This document shows, one piece after another, positions 21,010 through 31,942 of a stretch of DNA of 64,000 nt (position 1 is the stretch's first letter; the number at the start of each line of letters is the position of its first letter). The notes beneath the pieces were generated by a model. That model was given only the letters and a program-made list of their open reading frames with translations, ran no database searches and was not told where the DNA came from. The stretch comes from Nemophila menziesii (lineage: Eukaryota; Streptophyta; Magnoliopsida; Boraginales; Hydrophyllaceae). The stretch is from assembly GCA_029959085.1 (NCBI GenBank), contig JARWIR010000035.1, forward strand, positions 6,058,501-6,122,500. Reading direction: 5' to 3'. The position numbers were made by a program, and so were the translations under genes.

Positions 21010-21164
21010 CTTTGCCTCCAAAGCTGTGACCCACTGAGTCGGTCTGATATACTTAAGCTAGACAATAAAGAGGATACAAAAGTATATCCTGCAATATGGT
21101 GTTTTGCAGAGAAGCCAGATCGAGGGAGAGACTGAGCAATGGAGAGAGAGGTAGTATGAGTCAT
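21010..21164 (-). pseudogene. Captured first exon with transit-peptide-like N-terminus
   Basis: Minus strand: ATG at 21164, 51 open codons beginning MTHTTSLSIAQSLPRSGF and ending GSQLWRQ, then AAAG and GTAAATT as donor. It is rich in Ser, Leu and Arg with almost no acidic residues for the first 40 positions, as in mitochondrial or plastid targeting peptides. Upstream (21170-21540) the sequence is the GC-richest of the region and looks like a genuine 5' untranslated and promoter stretch. The frame is open upstream of this ATG for several codons, so an earlier start is possible. Parent gene not recognised. Confidence 0.45.
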
Positions 21165-21169
21165 TTGAT

Positions 21170-21545
21170 CAAACACTTTAGTCGCGATATGCTTTTGGTA
21201 TTCTGCAGCGAAGTGAAATCGATGGATTCAATGCTCAAAGAAGAGGAATCAGGTGATGTGTGATGTGTGTCTGTGAGGAGAGAATAATTTGATTATGAGA
21301 ATCGCCGAGGAGAGTCGCCGATGAGGCGGAGCAGTCGCTTGTTCATCAATCGAGATTTCACCACATTTCCCCTCCATTAAGGAAGGCTTCATTACGGTAG
21401 ACGGTGAAGCTGTGAGCTAAGGAGAGATGGTGAGTTTATTAGGTACGGAGAGGATAGGAATGGCGGTTTTGAATGTTAAAGAGGTGTCGCCGGTGAGTGA
21501 CTGTGAGGTTAGAAGTGAGGTGTTTGGTGGGAGTGTTTGTTGAAA
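21170..21545 (-). promoter_or_regulatory. Captured 5' flank of the transit-peptide exon gene
   Basis: GC-richer than its surroundings and CT-rich on the minus strand, directly upstream of the first exon. No TATA box or specific element can be assigned. It may simply be an untranslated leader. Confidence 0.3.
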
Positions 21546-23094
21546 ATAGAAAAAGAAAAGAAAAGTCTTTTTTTTTTGTCAAAAAAAGAAAAGTCAAACG
21601 TGAGATGAAGAGAGAGAGAGGTCAGTTAGGTGATTAATGTTTTAGATTTTTTTCTTTTAAGTAGCTTATATATATAGTAGGGGCAATTTAGGAAGATTTT
21701 ATTTTTTTAAGTTATGGATTGATCTCAACCGTTGCCCGTGACATATTTTTAGCTAAGAATAAATCCTGGCCCCTCTTTATACCCCCTTAGAGATATATAT
21801 ATAGATATATATATATATATGAAATCAGTAAATATAGCTACTTAATTTTAATATTTACATTAGGAAATGTAGAGTGTCTTTTTATTTTGTATTTATGTTT
21901 CATATATTTTAATGTAGACCTGATCCATTAAATAAAAAGATATTGTAATTAAGAGAAATATAAACCCAATAAGAATAAATTATAAACAATTATTTTATGG
22001 ATAAAAATATCACTGCAAATGATCTTATAAACAATAAAATAACATAATTTATTTTTAACGTTTGAATAATTATAAATATAATAAGTAATTACCAAGTACA
22101 AATATGAAACAATGAAATAAAAAGATAATAAGCTAAATTTGCTTACTATACCTTATTTGAAATGACATGATCAACAATCCAAGATGCAAAGTATCTGAGA
22201 ATATAGATAGATCCTTTACAAGATATTTAGAAAAAGAAAATATACAGGTGATGCGAACAAATAGATGGGAGTCAAAGAGAGGAGAGATAGATTCACAAAG
22301 ATGGAGACAAATGCTGTAAGATTAAAGTGGTAATACAGCCTAGGACAAGTATCCATGGTTTAAAAAAGAAATTAGAGTAAAAATAAAGAGGATGATCAAT
22401 TGTGAATTTTGTAAGTAAATTGGAGGAGATATTTAAGGTTTAGGGTTTCAAATATATTTTTAAGACCCATAATCCAACAAACTTTATTTAAATTCGCTTG
22501 CAACGCACCTTACTAGGCCTAGCCTACAACATAGAAGCCCAAAAAAGTCTTATTAAACATATTACCACTGAGATGTGTAAATGATTATTTATAACAAAAT
22601 AATTAAACAGTTACAATTGCAAGACCAAATTGCTCATGACAAATTATGGAACCCACAAAAATCACAAGTCATCCTCTCTTATATACGATTATTGTCATCA
22701 CTTCTCATACGGTTTTGTATAAAAAAAAAAAAAACAAAAAATTATAAAAATGATAAGATTAGGTTAATAATTAAATGAAATTTTTTGAGTTAAATGATAA
22801 AAATGAATTTTTTACCTTAATATGGGTTTTTCGCCAAGCAGGGTTGATGGTGGTGGAGAATGGTCATGGCGGCAGTTTTCTTATTTAGGAGAGCGGCTTG
22901 GTGGGAAGGTGTGTCTGAAGAATTCTTTTTTTCTTTGTTTCATTGAATAGGAGTGTGAAGAGAATGAGTTTTAGATTTTATGTTCTATTGTTTTTTAAAC
23001 ATTGCTTTTTCCTTTCATATTTTGTTAAAAATATTTTCAGCTTTTTGGGTTGTATATTTTGTTTTATTTTAAACTTTATTATTTTGTCATAAAT

Positions 23095-23179
23095 GACAAA
23101 ATCTAGTTACATCAACGACGGCGGAAGGGTAAAAATAAAGATAAAGGCAAATGCTGAGGTCGACAGGAGAACTTTACCC
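23095..23179. repeat. MULE right-TIR scar in unit D
   Basis: GACAAAATCTAGTTACATC to CTTTACCC, followed by the target text TAAAATAAGAGTGAC. Shorter than the scars in E by internal loss (CTGCACTTTGTCCATAG is missing). Confidence 0.85.
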
Positions 23180-23917
23180 TAAAATAAGAGTGACATTTGG
23201 ATTGCAAAGAGATTAGCACAACAAATGATAATGTTATTTATGTTGATTTTTAAAAAACTAACATAGTTTTTTAAAATAAATATTTGTGAAATAAAAAATA
23301 ATTATTATTATACTTGATTTGAGTGGATAATAATATATATTTCCATCAAGTAACTTGTCGGTGCTATCTTTAATTTTATTCTATAAGATTGAATTTTTCT
23401 TTTATAATAAATAATGAATGTTAGAAAAAAAATTTACTCGTGGATCGAGTGCAAGGTCAAAAAAAACTTGGCAAATGCATGTCGAAAAGAATGTTATTAT
23501 TGGGGAATGTAATAATTTCATTTTTTAACTTTGTAAGAATTTTTTTTAAATAATGATTTCTTAAACTTTCAGATATAAGCATTACTTCATGATATCCAAA
23601 TTTGTTTTTTTTGAGATCTGAACTCTTCTTTAATTTTTTTATTACCTAGTAGCTAAGAAAATACATGTTTTTTCAAACAAATACATGGTCAGAGAAAATA
23701 ATAGATTGGTCATAGAGTGTAGAACAACCGACTAAGAGAAATACACAAAAAAATGAAACTCCGATGCTTCTTGTGAACGATGCTCGAACTAGATCTAACT
23801 TCTTCCAAGCCTAGCAACCTGAAATCAAATGAAGGTCAGGAAAACAAGGATTTAGGACTGAGAAGAGTATATATGGACTGGGTCTAATTGTAATTTGAAC
23901 AATATAAGAATATAAGT

Positions 23918-26900
23918 GATGCATCATTAAGTGACTGTCATGGGTATTTATTGATAAGAAAAGATAATATACCTGGCTAGGCTTTTGTCTTATCCCAAAA
24001 AGTGATGCTCCAGAGACTGGTTCCTCGATTGTCCTAAAAAAATACTTGAGAATCACTGGGATATGTTTAACGAATCCTCTAGACTCGGCAATTAAGGAAA
24101 AAGTGGAACTGGTGTCCCCTCAGGCATAAGGTAATTTACGCACCCGAGAGAGTATCTCGCCGCAAGTCTATGAGTCACTCTGAGAAATAAAGGGTAAGTT
24201 TCCGTTCTCAACAAGGAATGTCTAGCCAATGGATTTTAAGTTTGTACTTTAGAGGTTTATTGAGCTATACAAATAATTAAATTATATAATTTTTGTGTCG
24301 AAGTTTAATTAAAATAGAAATACATGTTTAACAATTATCAATTTATTGTTTTAATACAATCATGAGTGAAATAAGATAAATAACAATATAATAATAGCGA
24401 GAAGTTAAGAAACTTGTAATATCCACTAGATAATACATATTAATTTTATGAACGTTCGACATAAGTTAACCTATTATGTTTTATATATGTAGAACAAATA
24501 GTTAATAATAAATCTCGAATTGTTTTTTAATTTCTATATTCGACAATTATCGTTGACCGATGAACCATGTTATTCCTTGATTGTTGTTTCCATTAAAAGC
24601 TTGTTCTAGTAGTATACTCGCAGCTATTCACTAACTTGAGTCTTACCTTTGTCTTCTCTAGTAAACCTTATAGCCCCACTATTAACCATAAGAACTTCTG
24701 CATCATAAGAATCTACTTCTACCACCTAAGCACTACTATTATCAGATGATACATTGATAACTTCTACTTTAGCTTCAGCAGATACACACAGCTTGTAGTA
24801 GATCCCAAAGTCTACATTCAGATCAAATACTAATCCAAATCTAAAATTGGCCCGGATCAAATTCGAATCTTTCTTTACTTCAACAACAATTTTCCCGGGC
24901 TTAAATCCTTCCTCATCATTTTCATTTATTTTTCCTAAAGCCTAATCTAAGGAAGGAAGAAAGAACCGTGATCAATAAAGAAAATAATAAACATAAGAAA
25001 ATAACGAATATGCCCTCTTAAGTTACAAGATATTGAATTAATAAAGAATAAAATTAGAAATTTTGAGATTTTGTTTGTTTTATTTGGATAACTTAACTTA
25101 AGAATAAAGATTATTACATGTTTTCTAATTAGTCCCCAAACAAGAGAAATATGCGTATCAGATAGGAAACATTACTATGTTCGTAAAAAGAACAATGTGT
25201 CCTAAATCAGGAACTCAATCTTAACTATTTGATATGTGTAAAACTTCCCTGCTATATTGGATGGTCCAATATTTTAATTATAATAATTAATTAAAATAAC
25301 AAAAAACATGTCATTAGATAAAGTAGGTAGTTAGTATACTTAGTTTTTGTATTTTTAAAAAATGAGGTATATGTCATAATATTGTTGGTATTGGACCATC
25401 CTATATTGGATGGAAGAATTTTCCATTTGATACTCATGTTACTATTTTTTTATCGATTGAAAATCACTGATCGAGACAATTTTAATGGTGTCTTTTTTCA
25501 ACAAATCTGATGAAGTTCATTAAATGACATTAGTCTGACTTCGACACATGATAAGTCTTTAACTGTTTCCATAAAACATATTCAAAATTCATAATATATA
25601 CTAGCTTTAACATAACAACAAGAAAAATTAAGAAAGAAAGAAAGACTCAGCTAATCTTATATATAATAAACAATTATCAACTCAGGTATAGCAAATGTCA
25701 TTGAATTTCAGCATTACAAGGAACCTTTAAATAAAAGATCAATACATATATAATCATTAAATATATCTATTTAATTTTTATATAAATATTCGGAAATGTA
25801 GAGTACTCTCTTTTTATATTTACTTATGTTTCACTTATTTTATTATATACTTAATCCATTTAATTAAAATACAATAAAGTAAGTAATAGAAATATAAAAC
25901 CCATAAAAAATTATTATAAACAAATCTATTATGGATCAAAAACATAAACTACATAAACAATTTATATTTAAATCCACAAAATATCATTGCAAACGATAAT
26001 ATTAACAATGAAAGAACATAATTTATTTTTATATTTTGAATAATTATAAATATAATAAGTAACTACCAAGTACAAATAAGAAACAATGAAATAAAAAGAT
26101 ATTAAGCTAAATTTGTTTACTATACCTTATTCGAAATGACATGATCAATAATCCAAGATGCAAAGTATCTGAGAATATAGATCATATTTTACAAAGCATT
26201 TAGAAAAAGAAAATATACACGAGATGCATAGATGTGAGTGAAAGAGAGGAGAGATAGATTCACAAAGATGGAGACAAATGCTGTAAGATTAAAGTGGTAA
26301 TACAGCCTATGACAGAGTACCCAGGGTTTAAAAAAGAAATTAGAGTAAAAAGAAAGAGGATGATCAATTGTGAATTTTGTAAGTAAATTGGAGGAGATAT
26401 TTAAGGTTTAGGGTTTCAAATGTATTTTTAAGACCCATAACCCGACAAACTTTATTTAAATACGCTTGCAACACACCTTACTAGGCCTAGCCTATAACAT
26501 AGAAGCTCAAAAAAGTCTTATTAAACATATTACCACTGATATGTGTAAATGAATATTTACAACAAAACAATTAAACAGTTACAATTGCAAGACCAAATTG
26601 CTCATGACAAATTATGGAACCCACAAAAATCACACGTCATCCTCTCTTATATACGATTATTCTCATCACTTCTTATACGGTTTTGTATAAAAAAATAATA
26701 AACAACACGATAATTCTGAAAAATTATAAAAAATGATAAGATTACGTTAATAATTAAACTAAACTTTTTGAGTTAAATGATAAAAATGATTTTTTACCTT
26801 AATATGGGTTTTTCGCCAAGCAGGGTTGATGGTGGTGGAGAATGGTCCTGGCGGTAGTTTTCTTCTTTAGGAGAGCGGCTTGGTGGAAAGGTGAGTTTGA

Positions 26901-27897
26901 AGAATTCTTTTTTTCTTTGTTTCATTGAATGGGAGTGTGAAGAGACGAGTTTTAGGTTTTATGGTCTATTGTTTTTTAAACATTGTTTTTTCCTTTCATA
27001 TTTTGTTAAAAATATTTCCAGTTTTTTCGGTTGTATATTTTGTTTTATTTTAAACTTTATTATTTTGTCATAAATGACAAAATCTAGTTACATCAACGAC
27101 GGCGTGGAAGGGTAAAAATAAAGATCAGAGGCGGATGCTGCAACTTCGTCCATAGTTAGAGGGCCATAGGAGAACTTTACCCTAAAATAAGAGTGACATT
27201 TGAATTGCAAAGAGGTTAGCACAACAAAGGATAATGTGATTTATGTTGATTTTTAAAAAACTAACATAGTTTTTTAAAATAAATATTTGTGAAATAAATA
27301 ATTATAATTATTATACTTGATTTGAGTGGATAATAATATATATTTCCATTAAGTAACTTGTCGGTGCTATCTTTAATTTTATTCTATAAGATTGGATTTT
27401 TCTTTTATAATAAATAATTAATGTTAGAAAAAAAATTTACTCGTGGATCGAGAGCAAGGTCAAAAAAAACTTGGCAAATGCACGTCGAAAAGAATGTCAT
27501 TTTTTAACTTTGTAAGATTTTTTTTTAAATAATGATTTCTTAAACTTTCAGATATAAGCATTACTTCATGATATCCAAATTTGTTTTTATTGAGATCTCA
27601 ACTCTTCTTTAATTTTTTATTACCTAGGTAGCTAAGAACATATATGTTTTTTCAAACAAATACATGGTCAGAGAAAATAATAGATTGATCATAGAGTGTA
27701 GAACAACCGACTAATAGAAATACACAAAAAAAATGAAAGTTCAATGCTTCTTGTGAATGATGCTCGAACTAGATCTAACTTCTTCCAAGCCTAGCAACCT
27801 GGAATCAAATGAAGGTCAGGAAAACAAGGATTTAGGACTGAGAAGAGTATATATGGACTGGGCCTAATTGTAATTTGAACAATGTAAGAATATAAGT
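23918..27897. repeat. Tandem unit E1 (3980 bp)
   Basis: Starts at GATGCATCATTAAG. Full content: exon remnant (about 24560-24950, minus; its acceptor-side codon is mutated to a stop), (TA)n, first ATG exon, telo-box, decayed site II, leader block (about 26790-26905), MULE scar. Confidence 0.92.
27076..27182. repeat. MULE right-TIR scar in E1
   Basis: 107 bp of the MULE right terminal repeat, joined on its left to the palindrome TTTTGTCATAAATGACAAAA. Confidence 0.85.
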
Positions 27898-28715
27898 GAT
27901 GCATCATTAAGTGACTGTCATGGGTATTTATTGATAAGAAAAGATAATATACCTGGCTAGGCTTTTGTCTTATCCCAAAAAGTGATGCTCCGGAGACTGG
28001 TTCCTCGATTGTCCTAAAAAATACCTGAGAATCACTGGGATATGTTTAACGAATCCTCTAGACTCGGCAATTAAGGAAAAAGTGGAACTGGTGTCCCCTC
28101 AGGCATAAGGTAATTTACGCACCCGAGAGAGTACCTCCCCGCAAGTCTATGAGTCACTCTGAGAAATAAAGGGTAAGTTTCCGTTCTCAACAAGGAATGT
28201 CTAGCCAATGCATAGATTTAAGTTTGTACTTTAGAGGTTTATTGAGTTATACAAATAATTAAATTATATAATTTTTGTGTCGAAGTTTAATTAAAATAGA
28301 AATACATGTTTAACAATTATCAATTTATTGTTTTAATACAATCATGAGTGAAATAAGATAAATAACAATATAATAATAGCGAGAAGTTAGCCTAAGAAAC
28401 TTGTAATATCCTCTAGATAATACATATTAGTTTTATGAACGTTCGACATAAGTTAACCTATTATGTTTTATATATGTAGAACAAATAGTTAATAATAAAT
28501 CTCGAATTGTTTTTTAATTTCTATATTCGACAATTATCGTTGACCAATGAACCATGTTATTCCTTGATTGTTGTTTCCATTAAAATCTTGTTCTAGTAGT
28601 ATACTCGCAGCTAGTCACTAACTTGAGACTTACCCTTGTCTTCTCTAGTAAACCTTATAGCCCCACTATTAACCATAAGAACTTCTGCATCATAAGAATC
28701 TACTTCTACCACCTA

Positions 28716-28933
28716 AGCACTACTATTATCATATGATACATTGATAACTTCTACTTTAGCTTCAGCAGATACACACAGCTTGTAGTAGATCCCAAAGTCT
28801 ACATTCAGATCAAATACTAATCCAAATCTAAAATTGGCCCTGATCAAATTCGGATCTTTCTTTACTTCAACAACAATTTTCCCGGGCTTAAATCCTTCCT
28901 CATCATTTTCATTTATTTTTCCTAAAGCCTCAT
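28716..28933 (-). pseudogene. Unit-encoded exon remnant, most open copy of its 5' part
   Basis: Minus strand: CTTCCTTAG acceptor, then 72 open codons with GKINENDEEGFKPGKIVVEV, KKDPNLIRANFRFGLVFDLN and YYKLCVSAEAKVEV, ending at TAG (28715-28713). Where E units have GCT TAG, units B and C read GAT GAG, so the stop is a lesion of the E lineage. Together with unit A it shows one ancestral exon of at least about 130 codons. The protein looks soluble and charged, with a possible beta-rich core; I do not recognise it. The same segment occurs in E1 and E3-E8 at the corresponding positions. Confidence 0.5.
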
Positions 28934-30392
28934 CTAAGGAAGGAAGAAAGAACCGTGATCAATAAAGAAAATAATAAACATAAGAAAATAACGAATATGC
29001 CCTTTTAAGTTACAAGATATTGAATTAATAAAGAATAAAATTAGAAATTTTGAGATTTTGTTTGTTTTATTTGGATAACTTAACTTAAGAATAAAAATTA
29101 TTACATGTTTTCTAATTAGTCCCCAAACAAGAGAAATATGCGTATCAGATAGGAAACATTACTATGTTCGTAAAAAGAACAATGTGTCCTAAATCAGGAA
29201 CTCAATCTTAACTATTTGATATGGGTAAAACTTCCATGCTATATTGGATGGTCCAATATTTTAATTACAATAATTAATTAAAATAACAAAAACATGTCAT
29301 TAGATAAAGTAGGTAGTTAGTATACTTAGTTTTTGTATTTTTAAAAAATGACGTATATGTCATAATATTGTTGGTATTGGACCATCCTATATTGGATGGA
29401 AGAATTTTCCATTTGATACTCATGTTACTATTTTTTTATCGATTGAAAATCACTGATCGAGACAATTTTAATGGTGTCTTTTTTCAACAAATCTGATGAA
29501 GTTCATTAAATGACATTAGTTTGACTTCGACACATGATAAGTCTTTAACTGTTTCCATAAAACATATTCAAAATTCATAATATATACTAGCTTTAACATA
29601 ACAACAAGAAAAATTAAGAAAGAAAGAAAGACTCCGCTAATCTTATATATAATAAACAATTATCAACTCAGGTATAGCAAATGTCATTGAATTTCACCAT
29701 TACAAGGAACCTTTAAATAAAATATCAATATATATATAATCATTAAATATATATATTTAATTTTTATATAAATATTCGGAAATGTAGAGTACTCTCTTTT
29801 TATATTTACTTATGTTTCACTTATTTTATTATATACTTAATCCATTTAATTAAAATACAATAAAGTAAGTAATAGAAATATAAAACCCATAAAAAATTAT
29901 TATAAACAAATCTATTATGGATCAAAAACATAAACTACGTAAACAATTTATATTTAAATCCACAAAATATCATTGCAAACGATAATATTAACAATGAAAG
30001 AACATAATTTATTTTTATATTTTGAATAATTATAAATATAATAAGTAACTACCAAGTACAAATAAGAAACAATGAAATAAAAAGATATTAAGCTAAATTT
30101 GTTTACTATACCTTATTTGAAATGACATGATCAACAATCCAAGATGCAAAGTATCTGAGAATATAGACAATATTTTACAAAGCATTTAGAAAAAGAAAAT
30201 ATACACGAGATGCATAGATGTGAGTGAAAGAGAGGAGAGATAGATTCACAAATATGGAGACAAATGCTGTAAGATTAAAGTGGTAATACAGCCTATGACA
30301 GAGTACCCAGGGTTTAAAAAACAAATTAGAATAAAAAGAAAGAGGATGATCAATTGTGAATTTTGTAAGTAAATTGGAGGAGATATTTAAGG

Positions 30393-30402
30393 TTTAGGGT
30401 TT
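30393..30402 (-). promoter_or_regulatory. Telo-box in E2 (representative of E1-E8)
   Basis: AAACCCTAAA on the minus strand inside GAAACCCTAAACC. The neighbouring site II pair is destroyed in the E units (GGGCCT became AGGCCTAGCC; AAGCCCA became AAGCTCA in most). Confidence 0.4.
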
Positions 30403-30594
30403 CAAATGTATTTTTAAGACCCATAACCCGACAAACTTTATTTAAATACGCTTGCAACACACCTTACGAGGCCTAGCCTATAACATAGAAGCTCAAAAAA
30501 GTCTTATTAAACATATTACCACTGATATGTGTAAATGAATATTTACAACAAAACAATTAAACAGTTACAATTGCAAGACCAAATTGCTCATGAC

Positions 30595-30674
30595 AAATTA
30601 TGGAACCCACAAAAATCACAGTCATCCTCTCTTAAAATTATGGAACCCACAAAAATCACAGTCATCCTCTCTTA
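30595..30674 (+). repeat. Perfect 40-bp tandem duplication in E2
   Basis: AAATTATGGAACCCACAAAA followed by ATCACAGTCATCCTCTCTTA occurs twice in direct succession (30595-30634, 30635-30674). No other unit has it, so it is recent. Confidence 0.95.
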
Positions 30675-31099
30675 TACGATTATTCTCATCACTTCTCATA
30701 TGGTTTTGTATAAAAAAATAATAAACAACACGATAATTCTGAAAAATTATAAAAAATGATAAGATTACGTTAATAATTAAACTAAACTTTTTGAGTTAAA
30801 TGATAAAAATGAATTTTTTACCTTAATATGGGTTTTTCGCCAAGCAGGGTTGATGGTGGTGGAGAATGGTCCTGGCGGTAGTTTTCTTCTTTAGGAGAGC
30901 GGCTTGGTGGAAAGGTGAGTTTGAAGAATTCTTTTTTTCTTTGTTTCATTGAATGGGAGTGTGAAGAGACGAGTTTTAGGTTTTATGGTCTATTGTTTTT
31001 TAAACATTGTTTTTTCCTTTCATATTTTGTTAAAAATATTTTCAGTTTTTTCGGTTGTATAATTTGTTTTATTTTAAACTTTATTATTTTGTCATAAAT

Positions 31100-31203
31100 G
31101 ACAAAATCTAGTTACATCAACGACGGCGCGGAAGGGTAAAAATAAAGATCAGACGGATGCTGCACTTTGTCCATAGTTAGAGGGCCATAGGAGAACTTTA
31201 CCC
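31100..31203. repeat. MULE right-TIR scar in E2
   Basis: Same joint and end points as E1, with a small deletion (AGACGG for AGAGGCGG). Confidence 0.85.
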
Positions 31204-31942
31204 TAAAATAAGAGTGACATTTGGATTGCAAAGAGGTTAGCACAACAAATGATAATGTGATTTATGTTGATTTTTAAAAAACTAACATAGTTTTTTAAAA
31301 TAAATATTTGTGAAATAAATAATTATAATTATTATACTTGATTTGAGTGGATAATAATATATATTTCCATTAAGTAACTTGTCGGTGCTATCTTTAATTT
31401 TATTCTATAAGATTGGATTTTTCTTTTATAATAAATAATGAATGTTAGAAAAAAAATTTACTCGTGGATCGAGTGCAAGGTCAAAAAAAACTTGGCAAAT
31501 GCACGTCGAAAAGAATGTTATTATTGGGGAATGTAATAATTTCATTTTTTAACTTTGTAAGATTTTTTTTTAAATAATGATTTCTTAAACTTTCAGATAT
31601 AAGCATTACTTCATGATATCCAAATTTGTTTTTATTGAGATCTCAACTCTTCTTTAATTTTTTATTACCTAGGTAGCTAAGAACATATATGTTTTTTCAA
31701 ACAAATACATGGTCAGAGAAAATAATAGATTGATCATAGAATGTAGAACAACCGACTAATAGAAATACACAAAAAAAATGAAAGTTCAATGCTTCTTGTG
31801 AATGATGCTCGAACTAGATCTAACTTCTTCCAAGCCTAGCAACCTGGAATCAAATGAAGGTCAGGAAAACAAGGATTTAGGACTGAGAAGAGTATATATG
31901 GACTGGGCCTAATTGTAATTTGAACAATGTAAGAATATAAGT

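Larger units (their letters stand above)
18609..21793 (-). mobile_element. Helitron 2 (minus strand), with captured gene pieces
   Basis: On the minus strand it starts TCTCTAAGGGGGTATAAAG at 21793 and ends with hairpin GTACC-TTCA-GGTAC, ten bases, and CTAG at 18609, followed by T. The length is 3185 bp and the target is again TA-rich. It sits 11-12 bp from Helitron 1 in the same orientation. Cargo: a 5' gene region with a transit-peptide-like exon, CCCH zinc-finger exons, a plus-strand exon and a LINE fragment. No Rep/helicase is seen. Confidence 0.75.
13654..23917. repeat. Tandem unit D, split by two Helitrons; carries MULE scar
   Basis: Left part 13654-15113, right part about 21794-23917, about 3.58 kb together. 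It shares the 17-base block of unit A (at about 14333) but carries the deleted MULE scar of the E units at 23095-23179, so it is a natural intermediate. The exon remnant at about 14270-14515 has lost its 5' half. The interruption lies inside the unit's (TA)n tract, and the unit text resumes with AATATTTACATTAGG after about 21840. Confidence 0.85.
27898..31942. repeat. Tandem unit E2 (4045 bp)
   Basis: Longest E unit; the excess is mostly a perfect 40-bp duplication at 30595-30674. Otherwise very close to E1 and E3. Confidence 0.92.

Noticed and set aside
15114..21793. The 6.7-kb interruption as one LTR retrotransposon
   Set aside because: No terminal direct repeats, primer-binding site or gag-pol; the hairpin plus CTAG ends fit Helitrons instead.
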